DNA of 12,199 bases from an uncultured Lachnospiraceae bacterium (GTDB lineage Bacteria > Bacillota > Clostridia > Lachnospirales > Lachnospiraceae). The notes under the pieces were generated by a model. That model worked only from the letters and a program-made list of their open reading frames with translations. It ran no database searches and was not told where the DNA came from. The stretch covers positions 1 through 12,199 of the forward strand of contig CAJOPI010000058.1 of assembly GCA_905236275.1 (NCBI GenBank), read 5' to 3'. Of this stretch, positions 1 through 7,254 are shown piece after piece. Positions within the stretch are counted from its first letter, which is position 1. Each line of letters begins with the position of its first letter. A program made the position numbers and the translations under genes.

Positions 1-7
1 AAATGCC

Positions 8-43
8 AAAAAAAGACGGAGACCTCTATAATTAGTCTCCGCC
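8..43 (-). terminator. Rho-independent terminator after the surface protein gene
   Basis: On the minus strand a 9-bp stem (GGCGGAGAC with GTCTCCGTC, one G-U pair) encloses an 11-nt loop and is followed directly by seven T. It begins about 19 nt after the stop codon of the surface protein gene at 62-64. The plus-strand reading of the same hairpin is followed by a shorter T run, so weak two-way action is possible. Confidence 0.9.
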
Positions 44-61
44 TGATTTTTGCTATTTACT

Positions 62-2890
62 TTAAGATGAACTTGTAGTCGTCGCTGTAAGAATTGTGTA
101 ATACAAAGGATCGCCCTTGGTATTCGTTCCTACATAACCGGTATATTTCTTTGCACCGAATATATAGGCTGTCGGTCTGCTTGCCACCTTGGAATATGAC
201 TTGGACTGTACGCTTGTATTATTCTTTGTATATATGCTCAGCGAGCTGTTTCCTGCATTTTTCTTCTTGACAGCTACGTTTACAGATGGTGTTATGGATG
301 AGCCTGTATAACGGTATCCCGAAGAACACTTATCTGTAAGCTTTCCGCCTGCAATGTTGATTGGCTTGATTATAAAGAACTTCTCAACCTTGCCCTTATA
401 AGACTGCTTTGCCGCACCCTTAACCTTGATTATAACCCTCGCAAGTCCGGGATTCTTGTTTGCCCTGTAAGAAACCTTGTAATCAGAATTTTCCGTAAGG
501 GTCGTTCCCGTACTCTTATCCTTAACAACAATTGTAGGTTTAATCTTCGTTCCGGTATAATCAAGCTCCTCGAAGTTTTCAAGCTCCTTATTTTCATAGG
601 TCATTGTAACTTCGATGGAAGAATCTGCTATAGGAGTAATCTTGTCATAGACCTTGAAGGACACCTTCTTAGTCTTCCTGAATGCGCCTTTACCCTCTAT
701 TGTCATCTTGACATTCTTCTTGTCCTGATTCTTTCCTGTGTAGCCCGAAGTAACTGCATAGTCAACTCCCTCTATAAGAGGAACCCATGTTCCATCAGAC
801 ATCTTATATCGAAGAAGGATATCCGACTGATCATAATCCTTGCCTTCATCAAGCGCTCTGTCCTGAACTCCATAGACCTTGGCTTTACTTATCTTCGCAC
901 CCTTTGACGATACTATCTGGAAGGTTACTCCCTGATAGTAACTGAATACGGCATTACTGCTGACAAGCATATGTCCAACGCCTTCATCCTTACAGCCCAG
1001 AATAACTCTTGTAAAGAGACCGGAATCGGAATTCATAAGGTATCCATTCGCCTCAACTATAACCTTAGGCGAAATATTCTTTCCTGTGTGCTTATAAATA
1101 TAATGCGGAAGAGTTACCGTAACAGCATTCGCAGAAACCTTCGTCAGAGAATTTACATTATCCGTAAATACTTTGATCCTCGGTGTATAAGCTGCAACGT
1201 AGGTATCTCCCATTATGTCATTTTTATAGAAGCTTACATAAGTCTTGCTGCTATAGCCCTTAGTGTAGCCATTGTCCTCGAAGCCTATCCAGTTATAGCT
1301 TCCATCAGTCTTACTTACAAAGGCATCAAAATCTAAACCGTCCTGTCTTCTTACTACAACCGCAAAGCTCCTGCCTTCGGTTATAAGAATCGGCTTATCA
1401 AGCTTAACCGTAACATATCCCGCATAATTAACATCTGCTCTTACAGTCTCAATAAGGTTATCAGCTGTAAAAGGTGATGCTTTCTTTGTAAGGTCATAAG
1501 GATAACTGTATACCGAAACCTCATACCTTCCGGCATCCGCAACAGCAAAGCCTACCTGCTTTACAGCCTCCCATGTAGTAGTAATATAATTTTCCGAAAC
1601 CTTTGTACTCTTCCCGTTAACCGTCTTGGTTACGGTTCTCGTAGCAAGCTTTCCGCGATTCGCACTTGCCGAGAAAACATTGGCAATCATGTTGACTTCT
1701 TTTGTCTCAACATTCGCTGTTCCGTCATAAGCATACATATTTGTATAGCTTGTCTTCTCACCCGCAGTGAAATCAAATGCTACTGCCCTGCGCTTCTTGG
1801 CTCCTGCTTCTGCCGTAAAGGTTGCATCCTCATACGAAATATAGAATTCCTCGCCGGTAAGTCCCTTTGCCAAAAATCCGCCCTTTGTTGAAGGTTTCTT
1901 TCCTGTCAGTCTGTTGGCAAAGTCATCAGCATCAAGATTGTCATCCCATCCGTAAATTATAACTGAATGGTTGGGATCAGCATAATCATCGCTGACTGTA
2001 GTAAACATATAGTTTTCACTGTTTGTCCTGTATGCAGTCGCCGACGAAACACTCATATCCATGTAGGTGTCGATTACCGCCGACCCATATTTATAAATAA
2101 GGCCCTTGATTGCCGTAATATCATCAATCGGAACCATTGCAGATTGATTGAGCTGTCCCTTGATTCCATTTGCAGAGGTCGAATTTGCCAGAACAAACGA
2201 TGCTATCGCAGCATTTCCATAACCCTTGTCACCTGTCTTATCTGTCGTGCTGTCATTATTGAAGCATTCAAGTGGATCATTCTGTTCGCCAAACAAAGCC
2301 TCCACAAGGTCATCCGCAGTTCCGTCTGCAGCTGCAAGCATGGCAGTATAAGCCCACTCATGTGACTCTACATCTGTAAGCTCTACATCATGAAGCTTAC
2401 TTTCAGCATTATAATAGGATTTCCCCGTCCATTCCGAACTGTCAACTCTGTAAGTGTATTCGTCCGGAAAACTCAGACTTACAGGCTTTGAGCCGTCACT
2501 CTGGGTCGGAAGGTCATCCTCCGAAACAGAACCACCTGATACCGTATCCCCAGAATCCTTCGAATTTTCAGACTTTTTGGATTCTTCAGAATCTTCCGAT
2601 TCTTCTGATTCTTTCGAACTGCCCGTACTCGCCTGACTTACAGTATCCGTATTGTCCCCGTCATTGCCTTCATCTTCATTTTTTGAGCTTGTTGCCTCGG
2701 TCTGAATATCAATCCCGTCAACATCTTCCGTAGCTAATGCAGGCATCGTCAATAATCCTGTAATAATAGCCGTACTCAGCAGCACAGCTAACCCTTTTCT
2801 GTAATGCCGTACTATCATTCCCTTAGCTCCTCCATCTTTAAAATCCCTATTTTTCAATAATAAGCCCATAAGAAGCTCATTTTTAAACAT
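62..2890 (-). CDS. Secreted surface protein: degenerate papain-like (C1) domain, lectin-like domain, Ig-like repeats
   Basis: This is a large exported protein, 942-945 aa. Numbering here is from the upstream GTG at 2899. The ATG at 2890 (codon 4) is preferred because AGGAGAG lies 10 nt upstream of it, whereas the GTG is only about 2 nt from that site. A basic stretch and hydrophobic segment ending near ALA (about residues 28-56) form a signal peptide. A Ser/Glu/Asp-rich linker follows (about 72-130). Residues about 165-390 match the papain-like domain of 'lectin-like domain' proteins: HEWAY sits where CWAF is expected, NHSVIIYGWDD carries the His, and EFYISYED is conserved. About 400-575 resembles the lectin-like beta domain that usually follows. 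The C-terminal third holds several YTGK/YTGT-type Ig-like units (near 602, 720, 781, 864). The catalytic Cys is Glu181 and the Asn position is Gly346, so proteolysis is unlikely; a binding or adhesion role is inference. No LPXTG or transmembrane anchor is visible at the C terminus (ATTTSSS). Confidence 0.85.
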   Translation of the reverse strand: MFKNELLMGLLLKNRDFKDGGAKGMIVRHYRKGLAVLLSTAIITGLLTMPALATEDVDGIDIQTEATSSKNEDEGNDGDNTDTVSQASTGSSKESEESEDSEESKKSENSKDSGDTVSGGSVSEDDLPTQSDGSKPVSLSFPDEYTYRVDSSEWTGKSYYNAESKLHDVELTDVESHEWAYTAMLAAADGTADDLVEALFGEQNDPLECFNNDSTTDKTGDKGYGNAAIASFVLANSTSANGIKGQLNQSAMVPIDDITAIKGLIYKYGSAVIDTYMDMSVSSATAYRTNSENYMFTTVSDDYADPNHSVIIYGWDDNLDADDFANRLTGKKPSTKGGFLAKGLTGEEFYISYEDATFTAEAGAKKRRAVAFDFTAGEKTSYTNMYAYDGTANVETKEVNMIANVFSASANRGKLATRTVTKTVNGKSTKVSENYITTTWEAVKQVGFAVADAGRYEVSVYSYPYDLTKKASPFTADNLIETVRADVNYAGYVTVKLDKPILITEGRSFAVVVRRQDGLDFDAFVSKTDGSYNWIGFEDNGYTKGYSSKTYVSFYKNDIMGDTYVAAYTPRIKVFTDNVNSLTKVSANAVTVTLPHYIYKHTGKNISPKVIVEANGYLMNSDSGLFTRVILGCKDEGVGHMLVSSNAVFSYYQGVTFQIVSSKGAKISKAKVYGVQDRALDEGKDYDQSDILLRYKMSDGTWVPLIEGVDYAVTSGYTGKNQDKKNVKMTIEGKGAFRKTKKVSFKVYDKITPIADSSIEVTMTYENKELENFEELDYTGTKIKPTIVVKDKSTGTTLTENSDYKVSYRANKNPGLARVIIKVKGAAKQSYKGKVEKFFIIKPINIAGGKLTDKCSSGYRYTGSSITPSVNVAVKKKNAGNSSLSIYTKNNTSVQSKSYSKVASRPTAYIFGAKKYTGYVGTNTKGDPLYYTILTATTTSSS

Positions 2891-2900
2891 TGTATTCACT

Positions 2901-2907
2901 CTCTCCT
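2901..2907 (-). promoter_or_regulatory. Ribosome binding site deciding the start of the surface protein gene
   Basis: AGGAGAG on the minus strand lies 10 nt before the ATG at 2890 but overlaps the usual spacing for the in-frame GTG at 2899 (about 2 nt). This favours the ATG and shortens the protein by three residues. Confidence 0.6.
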
Positions 2908-2984
2908 AAATCATACCACTTTTCAGCCCTAAATTTAAAGCCCTTTCCCCACACACTATATATCGGAAAGTACCCCCAGTTAGC

Positions 2985-3013
2985 ATTATATTTAGGACGG
3001 TGAGTTCTTGCAT
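2985..3013 (-). promoter_or_regulatory. Candidate promoter of the surface protein gene
   Basis: A perfect TATAAT (complement of 2985-2990) lies about 95 nt upstream of the surface protein start. A weak -35 (ATGCAA, 3 of 6 matches) sits 17 bp further upstream at 3008-3013, inside an imperfect inverted repeat. The -10 is convincing and the -35 is not. If real, it would leave an untranslated leader of roughly 85-90 nt in which I recognise no riboswitch. Confidence 0.35.
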
Positions 3014-3049
3014 TTTTTTGTATACATTTTTAGATGAAATGCAAAGAAC
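3004..3049. repeat. Imperfect inverted repeat between the SRP RNA and the surface protein gene
   Basis: GTTCTTGCATTT (3004-3015) is complementary to AAATGCAAAGAAC (3037-3049), giving 12 bp with one bulged A. The loop is AT-rich and contains the palindrome TGTATACA. No T run follows on the minus strand outside the stem, so it is not a standard terminator. It overlaps the possible -35 of the next gene and could be an operator, a 3' processing element of the SRP transcript, or chance. Confidence 0.4.
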
Positions 3050-3060
3050 CCGTTTTCAGA

Positions 3061-3177
3061 AACAATCCAGACCCCGGAACCCCCACGTCACATGAAAGGT
3101 TCTACTTAGTGCTGCTTCGTTCCCGACCTGACACGGTTCGCAGATTTCCATTGCGTGGGACCGGAGCCTGAATTGTT
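3061..3177 (-). ncRNA. ffs: Bacterial small SRP RNA (4.5S / scRNA)
   Basis: This is the RNA scaffold of the signal recognition particle; it binds Ffh and guides nascent secretory and membrane proteins to FtsY. The minus strand contains the diagnostic apical core: GTCAGGTC, a GGAA tetraloop, then GAAGCAGCA. The two flanks form a long helix (AACAAT...CAG with CTGGATTGTT, CTCCGG with CCGGGG, CCCACG with CGTGGG). The helix continues outwards (CCGTTTT at 3182-3188 with AAAACGG at 3050-3056), so the transcript probably spans about 3193 to 3045. It is the short form, with no Alu domain visible. The GGAA loop is closed by G-C rather than the C-G of Escherichia coli, so pairing is kept. A consensus promoter lies just upstream. 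Identity is very likely; exact ends are estimates. Confidence 0.93.
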
Positions 3178-3199
3178 CCTAAAAACGGATACCGTTGCA

Positions 3200-3228
3200 A
3201 TTATAGTCTTCGAACTGCTATATGTCAA
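3200..3228 (-). promoter_or_regulatory. Sigma-A promoter of the SRP RNA gene
   Basis: TTGACA (complement of 3223-3228), a 17-bp spacer, then TATAAT (complement of 3200-3205). Both hexamers match the consensus perfectly. The predicted start is G at about 3193, which fits the outer end of the SRP RNA helix. Such strength is expected for a stable, abundant RNA. Confidence 0.93.
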
Positions 3229-3276
3229 GACTTTCCGAAGATTTTATTACATGATTATTACAATTCTTTAATTTTT

Positions 3277-4536
3277 CTATTTTACCCCCATAGCCTTACT
3301 CAGCTGCTCGTACTGAACATTCAGCTTTTTAAAGCTTGCCATTATTTCATTATTTTTTTCAACAGCATGCTTCATTATTTCTTCCTTATCACCGGCAAAT
3401 GCCATGACTATCTTTCTCTGGAACTTGTTGTGATTCATTTCATCTTCGAGCATGGCCGCAACAGACGCCGCCGGCTTTATCTTTCCGTTGTCCCCGCTCA
3501 CCGCGATACTTGCTGCCCTCTCGGCAACCTGAAGAATTTTATCATTCTGCGTCATCTCAGGACCGGTAAGCCCTTCGGGAAATCCGCTTCCGTCTATACG
3601 TTCATGATGGCGCGAAAGAATATCACACACCTCTGAATCAATCCTCTCACGTAAAAGGTCAGACGCCATATCGAGATGCCTGCAGTATTTCCTTATGCTC
3701 ATTTCCTCCTTGAGATCCCTTGCATCCCTGAGTTCGGGCGGAACCTTCGACATTCCTATATCATGCAGAAGACCGGCATAGCGAAGCTTCGCTATATCCT
3801 CTTTGCTGACACCGTCAAGTCTCTTTGCTATCTGTTCCGCAATATCCATGCATATTATGGCTTCACTGGCTCTTTTTTCCTCGGCAAAGGACATGACGTA
3901 CACAAGAAGCTCAAGCATCTTTTCCTTGTCCTCGTCAGAAAACATCACTTCCTCTAAGGCTTCATAAAGTATATCCAGGTATTCTCCCGTTCCGAGTTTA
4001 TCAAATATGTCATATTTTCTCGTTGCTATATCAAGGAGATTGAAGGCTTCCTCCGAAAACTTTGTTCCGATATGCCGTCTCAGATCATTAGGACTGAATC
4101 TCTGTCCCTTTATCAGCCTGAAATGGTCTATCATCCCGGCAAGGTTCAGCATATTGGCTACATTTTTATATTCATAATTTACATTTACCAGATTTTTATA
4201 ATCAACATGGCTGTAAAGTATAATTTTTGACTGGTTCTCATAAGGAGAAATGTTTTTCATGAAAAGATAGCCATAAATCGAATGCGGCAAAGGATGCTCA
4301 TATTCATATTTAAGAGTATCCACACCCTGCTCCACCTTATATGCACCTATATCATGAAGCGTAGCCATAAAAGTCAGCTCTGCAAGCTCGAAATCCTCAA
4401 ATTTCCCCGAAGACATAAGCATCGCATACAAAATAAATGCTGTTCTGCAGCTATGACCCATAACGTTACTGTCTATTAACTTTAATGCGCCAACTATAAG
4501 CGAGCAGATCCTTTCACTGCGAATGATGTCTTCCAC
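3277..4536 (-). CDS. Tandem HD-domain protein related to HD-GYP phosphodiesterases
   Basis: A 419-aa, probably cytoplasmic protein with two HD folds. The first (about 20-140) has His28, LHDIGAYK (His61-Asp62) and His110 but no GYP segment. The second (about 220-345) is HD-GYP-like: LLHDIGMSKVP (His258-Asp259, Lys264), His287, then HHERIDGSGFPEGL (310-323), where GYP reads GFP. Full HD-GYP proteins hydrolyse cyclic di-GMP. Here the usual first His of the second domain is replaced (around Ile228-Cys229) and the late Asp in the VADxxDA region is Glu339. Activity or substrate may therefore differ, or the protein may be a sensor or scaffold. No receiver, PAS or membrane segment is seen. The start is GTG at 4536, with GAGGGG about 6 nt upstream; the next in-frame Met is residue 26, inside the first HD region. 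It lies between a GNAT gene and the SRP RNA gene, and I see no clear terminator after it. Confidence 0.82.
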   Translation of the reverse strand: MEDIIRSERICSLIVGALKLIDSNVMGHSCRTAFILYAMLMSSGKFEDFELAELTFMATLHDIGAYKVEQGVDTLKYEYEHPLPHSIYGYLFMKNISPYENQSKIILYSHVDYKNLVNVNYEYKNVANMLNLAGMIDHFRLIKGQRFSPNDLRRHIGTKFSEEAFNLLDIATRKYDIFDKLGTGEYLDILYEALEEVMFSDEDKEKMLELLVYVMSFAEEKRASEAIICMDIAEQIAKRLDGVSKEDIAKLRYAGLLHDIGMSKVPPELRDARDLKEEMSIRKYCRHLDMASDLLRERIDSEVCDILSRHHERIDGSGFPEGLTGPEMTQNDKILQVAERAASIAVSGDNGKIKPAASVAAMLEDEMNHNKFQRKIVMAFAGDKEEIMKHAVEKNNEIMASFKKLNVQYEQLSKAMGVK

Positions 4537-4569
4537 GAGCCGCCCCTCACTCCCACTTCATATTTTCAC

Positions 4570-4595
4570 GCAGCCGGCAGCAAGGTGCCGGCTGC
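4570..4595. repeat. Perfect 10-bp GC-rich hairpin between the GNAT and HD genes
   Basis: GCAGCCGGCA and TGCCGGCTGC flank a 6-nt loop, making a very stable stem. It lies 87 nt past the GNAT stop and 33 nt before the GTG start of the HD gene. Neither strand has a T run after it, so it is not a canonical intrinsic terminator. It may separate expression of the two genes through RNA stability, pausing or partial termination. I see no second copy in the window. Confidence 0.7.
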
Positions 4596-4682
4596 TGATT
4601 GAATAGCAACAAAACTACAACTTTATTCTATCACTAAATCCTTTTTCATTCCATAGCTAACTCGCGATTGAAGCTTATGTAT

Positions 4683-5147
4683 TTAAAGAAAAAATTTCAT
4701 TGGAGTATATATGATACCACTGTTCATCTGAGACCCTGCGGTATCGACGAAGCCGTATTTATGGTAGAAGCCAATGGCATACGGCGAAGAATGCACCGTC
4801 ACATAGCTCTGCCCCAGTTCAGTCAGAAGGTGGTCGCAGAGACGGCGCATAAGCGCGGAAGCTACGCCCTGCCTGTGGCAGGACTCTTCCACGAATAGAA
4901 GTGATATATGGTTTTTATTCCTTGCAGATATTATTCCTATAATCTTTCCGTTATCCTCAAAGCAGCCAAACAATATGTATTCGCCCTGTAAGAACATTTT
5001 ATAAAGCGTTTCATCTGTGATGAATTTCCTGAAATTCTCAATTCCCTCCGCACTGTAGACATCCGTTTCAAATTTCAGGAATACTCTCCAGGCAAGTGCC
5101 ATTGCATCATCCCATTCTTCCGCTCTTACGGTACGAATAGTCCTCAT
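4683..5147 (-). CDS. GNAT-family N-acetyltransferase
   Basis: A 154-aa protein with the size and layout of a single-domain GNAT enzyme, which transfers an acetyl group from acetyl-CoA to an amine. Acetyl-CoA motif A is visible as a beta strand (ISLLFVEE) followed by CHRQGVASALMRRL (residues 90-103), with RQGVAS as the pyrophosphate-binding R/QxxGxG/A variant. Motif B is at SSPYAIGFYHKYGFVDTA (about 120-137), with the FYxKYGF pattern typical of the family. The substrate cannot be told; small-molecule amines or a protein N terminus are both possible. The ATG at 5147 has AGGGGG 7 nt upstream. It begins 28 nt after the DUF1002 gene ends and is probably co-transcribed with it and the hydrolase. 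Confidence 0.88.
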   Translation of the reverse strand: MRTIRTVRAEEWDDAMALAWRVFLKFETDVYSAEGIENFRKFITDETLYKMFLQGEYILFGCFEDNGKIIGIISARNKNHISLLFVEESCHRQGVASALMRRLCDHLLTELGQSYVTVHSSPYAIGFYHKYGFVDTAGSQMNSGIIYTPMKFFL

Positions 5148-5175
5148 TCTCTTTCCCCCTCACAAGCTGCTAAGA

Positions 5176-6192
5176 TCATCCAAATAATCCCTTGAAGAAA
5201 CTTACGATTTTATCTCCTATTCCCTTAAAGAACGATTTCGCAACAGAACCGGCAATCGCTCCCTTATTCTCATCAATAGCTTTCGCGATATCCTCTCCCG
5301 TAATATTATCGCCAAGCTGCTTATAAATGCTTTCTGCCTGATCTATAAGCGTATTGTAGTCAAGACCGAGAGCGTTTATCTTTTCCATAAGGCTGACAAT
5401 TTTTTCTATCTCGTCATCACTAAGCTTTATCTTTTCCGACTTTCCGCTGTTGTAGGCATCAATAGCCTCCTGAACCGCTTCCTCTATTGCCTCCTTGCTC
5501 GAAAGATCCCTCTTGGCGATTTCCTGTTTTATGTAGCCTAAAAGTGCCTCAACTTCTTCACTTGATGCACCGTTCGCTGCTGCCGCTGCCGCTTCAAGCT
5601 CACCGGTTGTGACAAGCTCGTCAAGCGAGGTGTCAAGTGCCTGAGTATTAAGTGTGGTATCAGTCATTTCGGCATAAGCCTTCAGTGCTCCGATAAGTGC
5701 AGCCGTCCCTGATATCGACGTAGGCGCCGCAACGATTATGTCCGCATCCTCAACCCCTGCCGTAAGCAGGGCGTTCTTGTACATACCCTCTGTGCAGTAG
5801 TTTATATTGTGTGTTACAACATTTATCCCATGTCCGCTCTCCGCAGGCTTTACAAGTACTGAAGAAAGGGACTTCGTTCCTATGACCGAGGAACTTATAT
5901 AGCTGTCAAGATACTGATGCTCCTCGGCATTTGTAATATTTACAACATTATAACCCGAAGTATCCGTTCCGTTCAGTCCCATGAGACTCATTACCGTCGC
6001 AAGCTGTGAGTTTGTAAGGTCTGAGCCGAGTGCCAGATAAATCTGTGACTTATCAACCGAATTATCCTTCTTTTCCTCTGCTGCCCCGTTCTCATCTCCC
6101 CATGTCACGTCCTGCACGTCCTTTGCCGCAACCATAGAAACAGGCATAACGCACAGTACTCCCGCTAAAATAAAGGCTAATAATTTTTTCAT
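5176..6192 (-). CDS. Secreted DUF1002 (YpuA-like) protein
   Basis: A 338-aa exported protein. A signal peptide (MKKLLAFILAGVLC onward) ends near VAA-KD at about residue 23; the Cys at 14 is inside the hydrophobic core and is not a convincing lipobox. DUF1002 features are clear: ALGSDLT (54-60), YNVVNITNAEE (81-91), SSVIGTKSLSSV (101-112), VVTHNI (125-130) and TAGVEDADIIVAAPTSISGTAA (144-165). The family, named after Bacillus subtilis YpuA, has no established function as far as I know. After an Ala-rich stretch the C-terminal part (about 200-315) is mostly charged helices. The extreme C terminus (SFFKGIGDKIVSFFKGLFG) is a basic amphipathic helix that may touch the membrane or wall (inference). 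The ATG at 6192 has AGAGGAA 6 nt upstream. It follows the hydrolase gene by 29 nt. Confidence 0.88.
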   Translation of the reverse strand: MKKLLAFILAGVLCVMPVSMVAAKDVQDVTWGDENGAAEEKKDNSVDKSQIYLALGSDLTNSQLATVMSLMGLNGTDTSGYNVVNITNAEEHQYLDSYISSSVIGTKSLSSVLVKPAESGHGINVVTHNINYCTEGMYKNALLTAGVEDADIIVAAPTSISGTAALIGALKAYAEMTDTTLNTQALDTSLDELVTTGELEAAAAAANGASSEEVEALLGYIKQEIAKRDLSSKEAIEEAVQEAIDAYNSGKSEKIKLSDDEIEKIVSLMEKINALGLDYNTLIDQAESIYKQLGDNITGEDIAKAIDENKGAIAGSVAKSFFKGIGDKIVSFFKGLFG

Positions 6193-6221
6193 AAATTGTT
6201 CCTCTTAAAATATTATGATTA

Positions 6222-7172
6222 TCATGCCATCCGCTTATCAATATGGCAATCCCTGAAAAAGTTCATTATATCCATCATGATATCAAATCTGTCTTTTTCA
6301 AGATAAATTTCATGGCGGTCCTTCGGATATATCTTCGTTATAACCTTTGTCATTCCGATATTTTTATATGATTCCGCAGCCTTCAGAACACCTTTGCCGA
6401 ATTCTCCTACCGGGTCATGCTCGCCGGATATGATAAAAAGCGGTAAATCCTTTGGTATCTTTTCCATTCGCTTTATATCCTGAGACCTCTCCACAAGATT
6501 GAAAAGCGTCTCGTAACCGTTCAGACTGAAGCTGTGTCCCATAAGTGGGTCTGCAGCATTGCGTTCTGCTATTTCAGGTCTTGAGCAGCACCAGTCAAAG
6601 GGATATTCACAGCCCTCGGGCGATTTTTTCCTATATTTTCCCGTCGAATAATAGGCAAGTTTTTTGCTTACATATCTTTCGCCATGGATTTTTTCCAGGA
6701 TTTCTACAAGCTTTTTTCCGGCTTTAAGTGACATTGGAGCGAAACTTCCCGTTCCCATGAGTATCGCACCGCTTATTCCGCTGCCATACATTTCTATATA
6801 ATTTCTGATCACGAAAGACCCCATCGAATGCCCCATAACGAATACGGGCAGTTCAGGATTTTCAGCCTGCACAAGCTTTTTCAGCCTGTGAACGTCCCGA
6901 ACCACTACCGTCGCCGGATCCTGCCCGCAGAAGTAGCCGAAGTCCTTCTCATCAACGACGGTTTTTCCATGACCAAGCATATCGGCGCCGGCAACGACTA
7001 TTCCCTGTTCTGCCAGGAATTCAGCCATCTCGGCATATCTTCCGAAATGTTCACCCATTCCATGAGCTACTATCAGACATGCCTTCTTTTTTCTTTCCGG
7101 AATGAATTTTACCGCATAAATTTTGCTTTTCATGTCGCGCGAGTCAAATCTCAATTCCTGCCTTACCATCAT
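6222..7172 (-). CDS. Alpha/beta hydrolase, monoacylglycerol lipase / lysophospholipase type
   Basis: A 316-aa serine hydrolase. The oxyanion region is HGMGEH (37-42), the nucleophile elbow GHSMGS (Ser116), the acid GEHDPVG (Asp253) and the base KDRHEIY (His287). The HGMGEHxxRY start and spacing match the Hydrolase_4 / PldB-like group, which cleaves monoacylglycerols or lysophospholipids; the actual substrate is not known. A variable cap of about 100 residues (about 145-240) lies between the core halves. No signal peptide or membrane segment is seen, so it is probably cytoplasmic. Two ATG codons stand in tandem (7172 and 7169) behind an AGGGGG site, 5 or 8 nt away, so the second may be the real start. 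It heads a compact group with the DUF1002 and GNAT genes, 80 nt after metG. Confidence 0.88.
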   Translation of the reverse strand: MMVRQELRFDSRDMKSKIYAVKFIPERKKKACLIVAHGMGEHFGRYAEMAEFLAEQGIVVAGADMLGHGKTVVDEKDFGYFCGQDPATVVVRDVHRLKKLVQAENPELPVFVMGHSMGSFVIRNYIEMYGSGISGAILMGTGSFAPMSLKAGKKLVEILEKIHGERYVSKKLAYYSTGKYRKKSPEGCEYPFDWCCSRPEIAERNAADPLMGHSFSLNGYETLFNLVERSQDIKRMEKIPKDLPLFIISGEHDPVGEFGKGVLKAAESYKNIGMTKVITKIYPKDRHEIYLEKDRFDIMMDIMNFFRDCHIDKRMA

Positions 7173-7218
7173 TCCGTCCCCCTATGAAATAGTGACGCAA
7201 TCTGCCAAGAAATCATCA

Positions 7219-7254
7219 AAAAGTAATTTTGTAATTCTTAATCTGATTACTTTT
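7219..7254 (-). terminator. Weak AT-rich terminator-like hairpin after metG
   Basis: AAAAGTAAT and ATTACTTTT can form a 9-bp, almost pure AT stem with an 18-nt loop. It overlaps the metG stop codon, and its T run lies mostly inside the stem. It may give partial termination, leaving read-through into the hydrolase gene. Stability is low, so this is tentative. Confidence 0.35.

Noticed and set aside
62..120. Sortase (LPXTG) anchor at the C terminus of the surface protein
   Set aside because: The C terminus ends in ATTTSSS with no LPXTG, hydrophobic segment or basic tail.
2454..2733. Two Ser/Pro-rich open frames on the plus strand in the surface protein gene
   Set aside because: They are shadows of the repetitive Ser/Glu linker codons on the minus strand.
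2910..2915. TATGAT with a TGG extension on the minus strand as a promoter for the surface protein gene
   Set aside because: It would start transcription at or within the ribosome binding site and has no -35; TATAAT at 2985-2990 is a better candidate.
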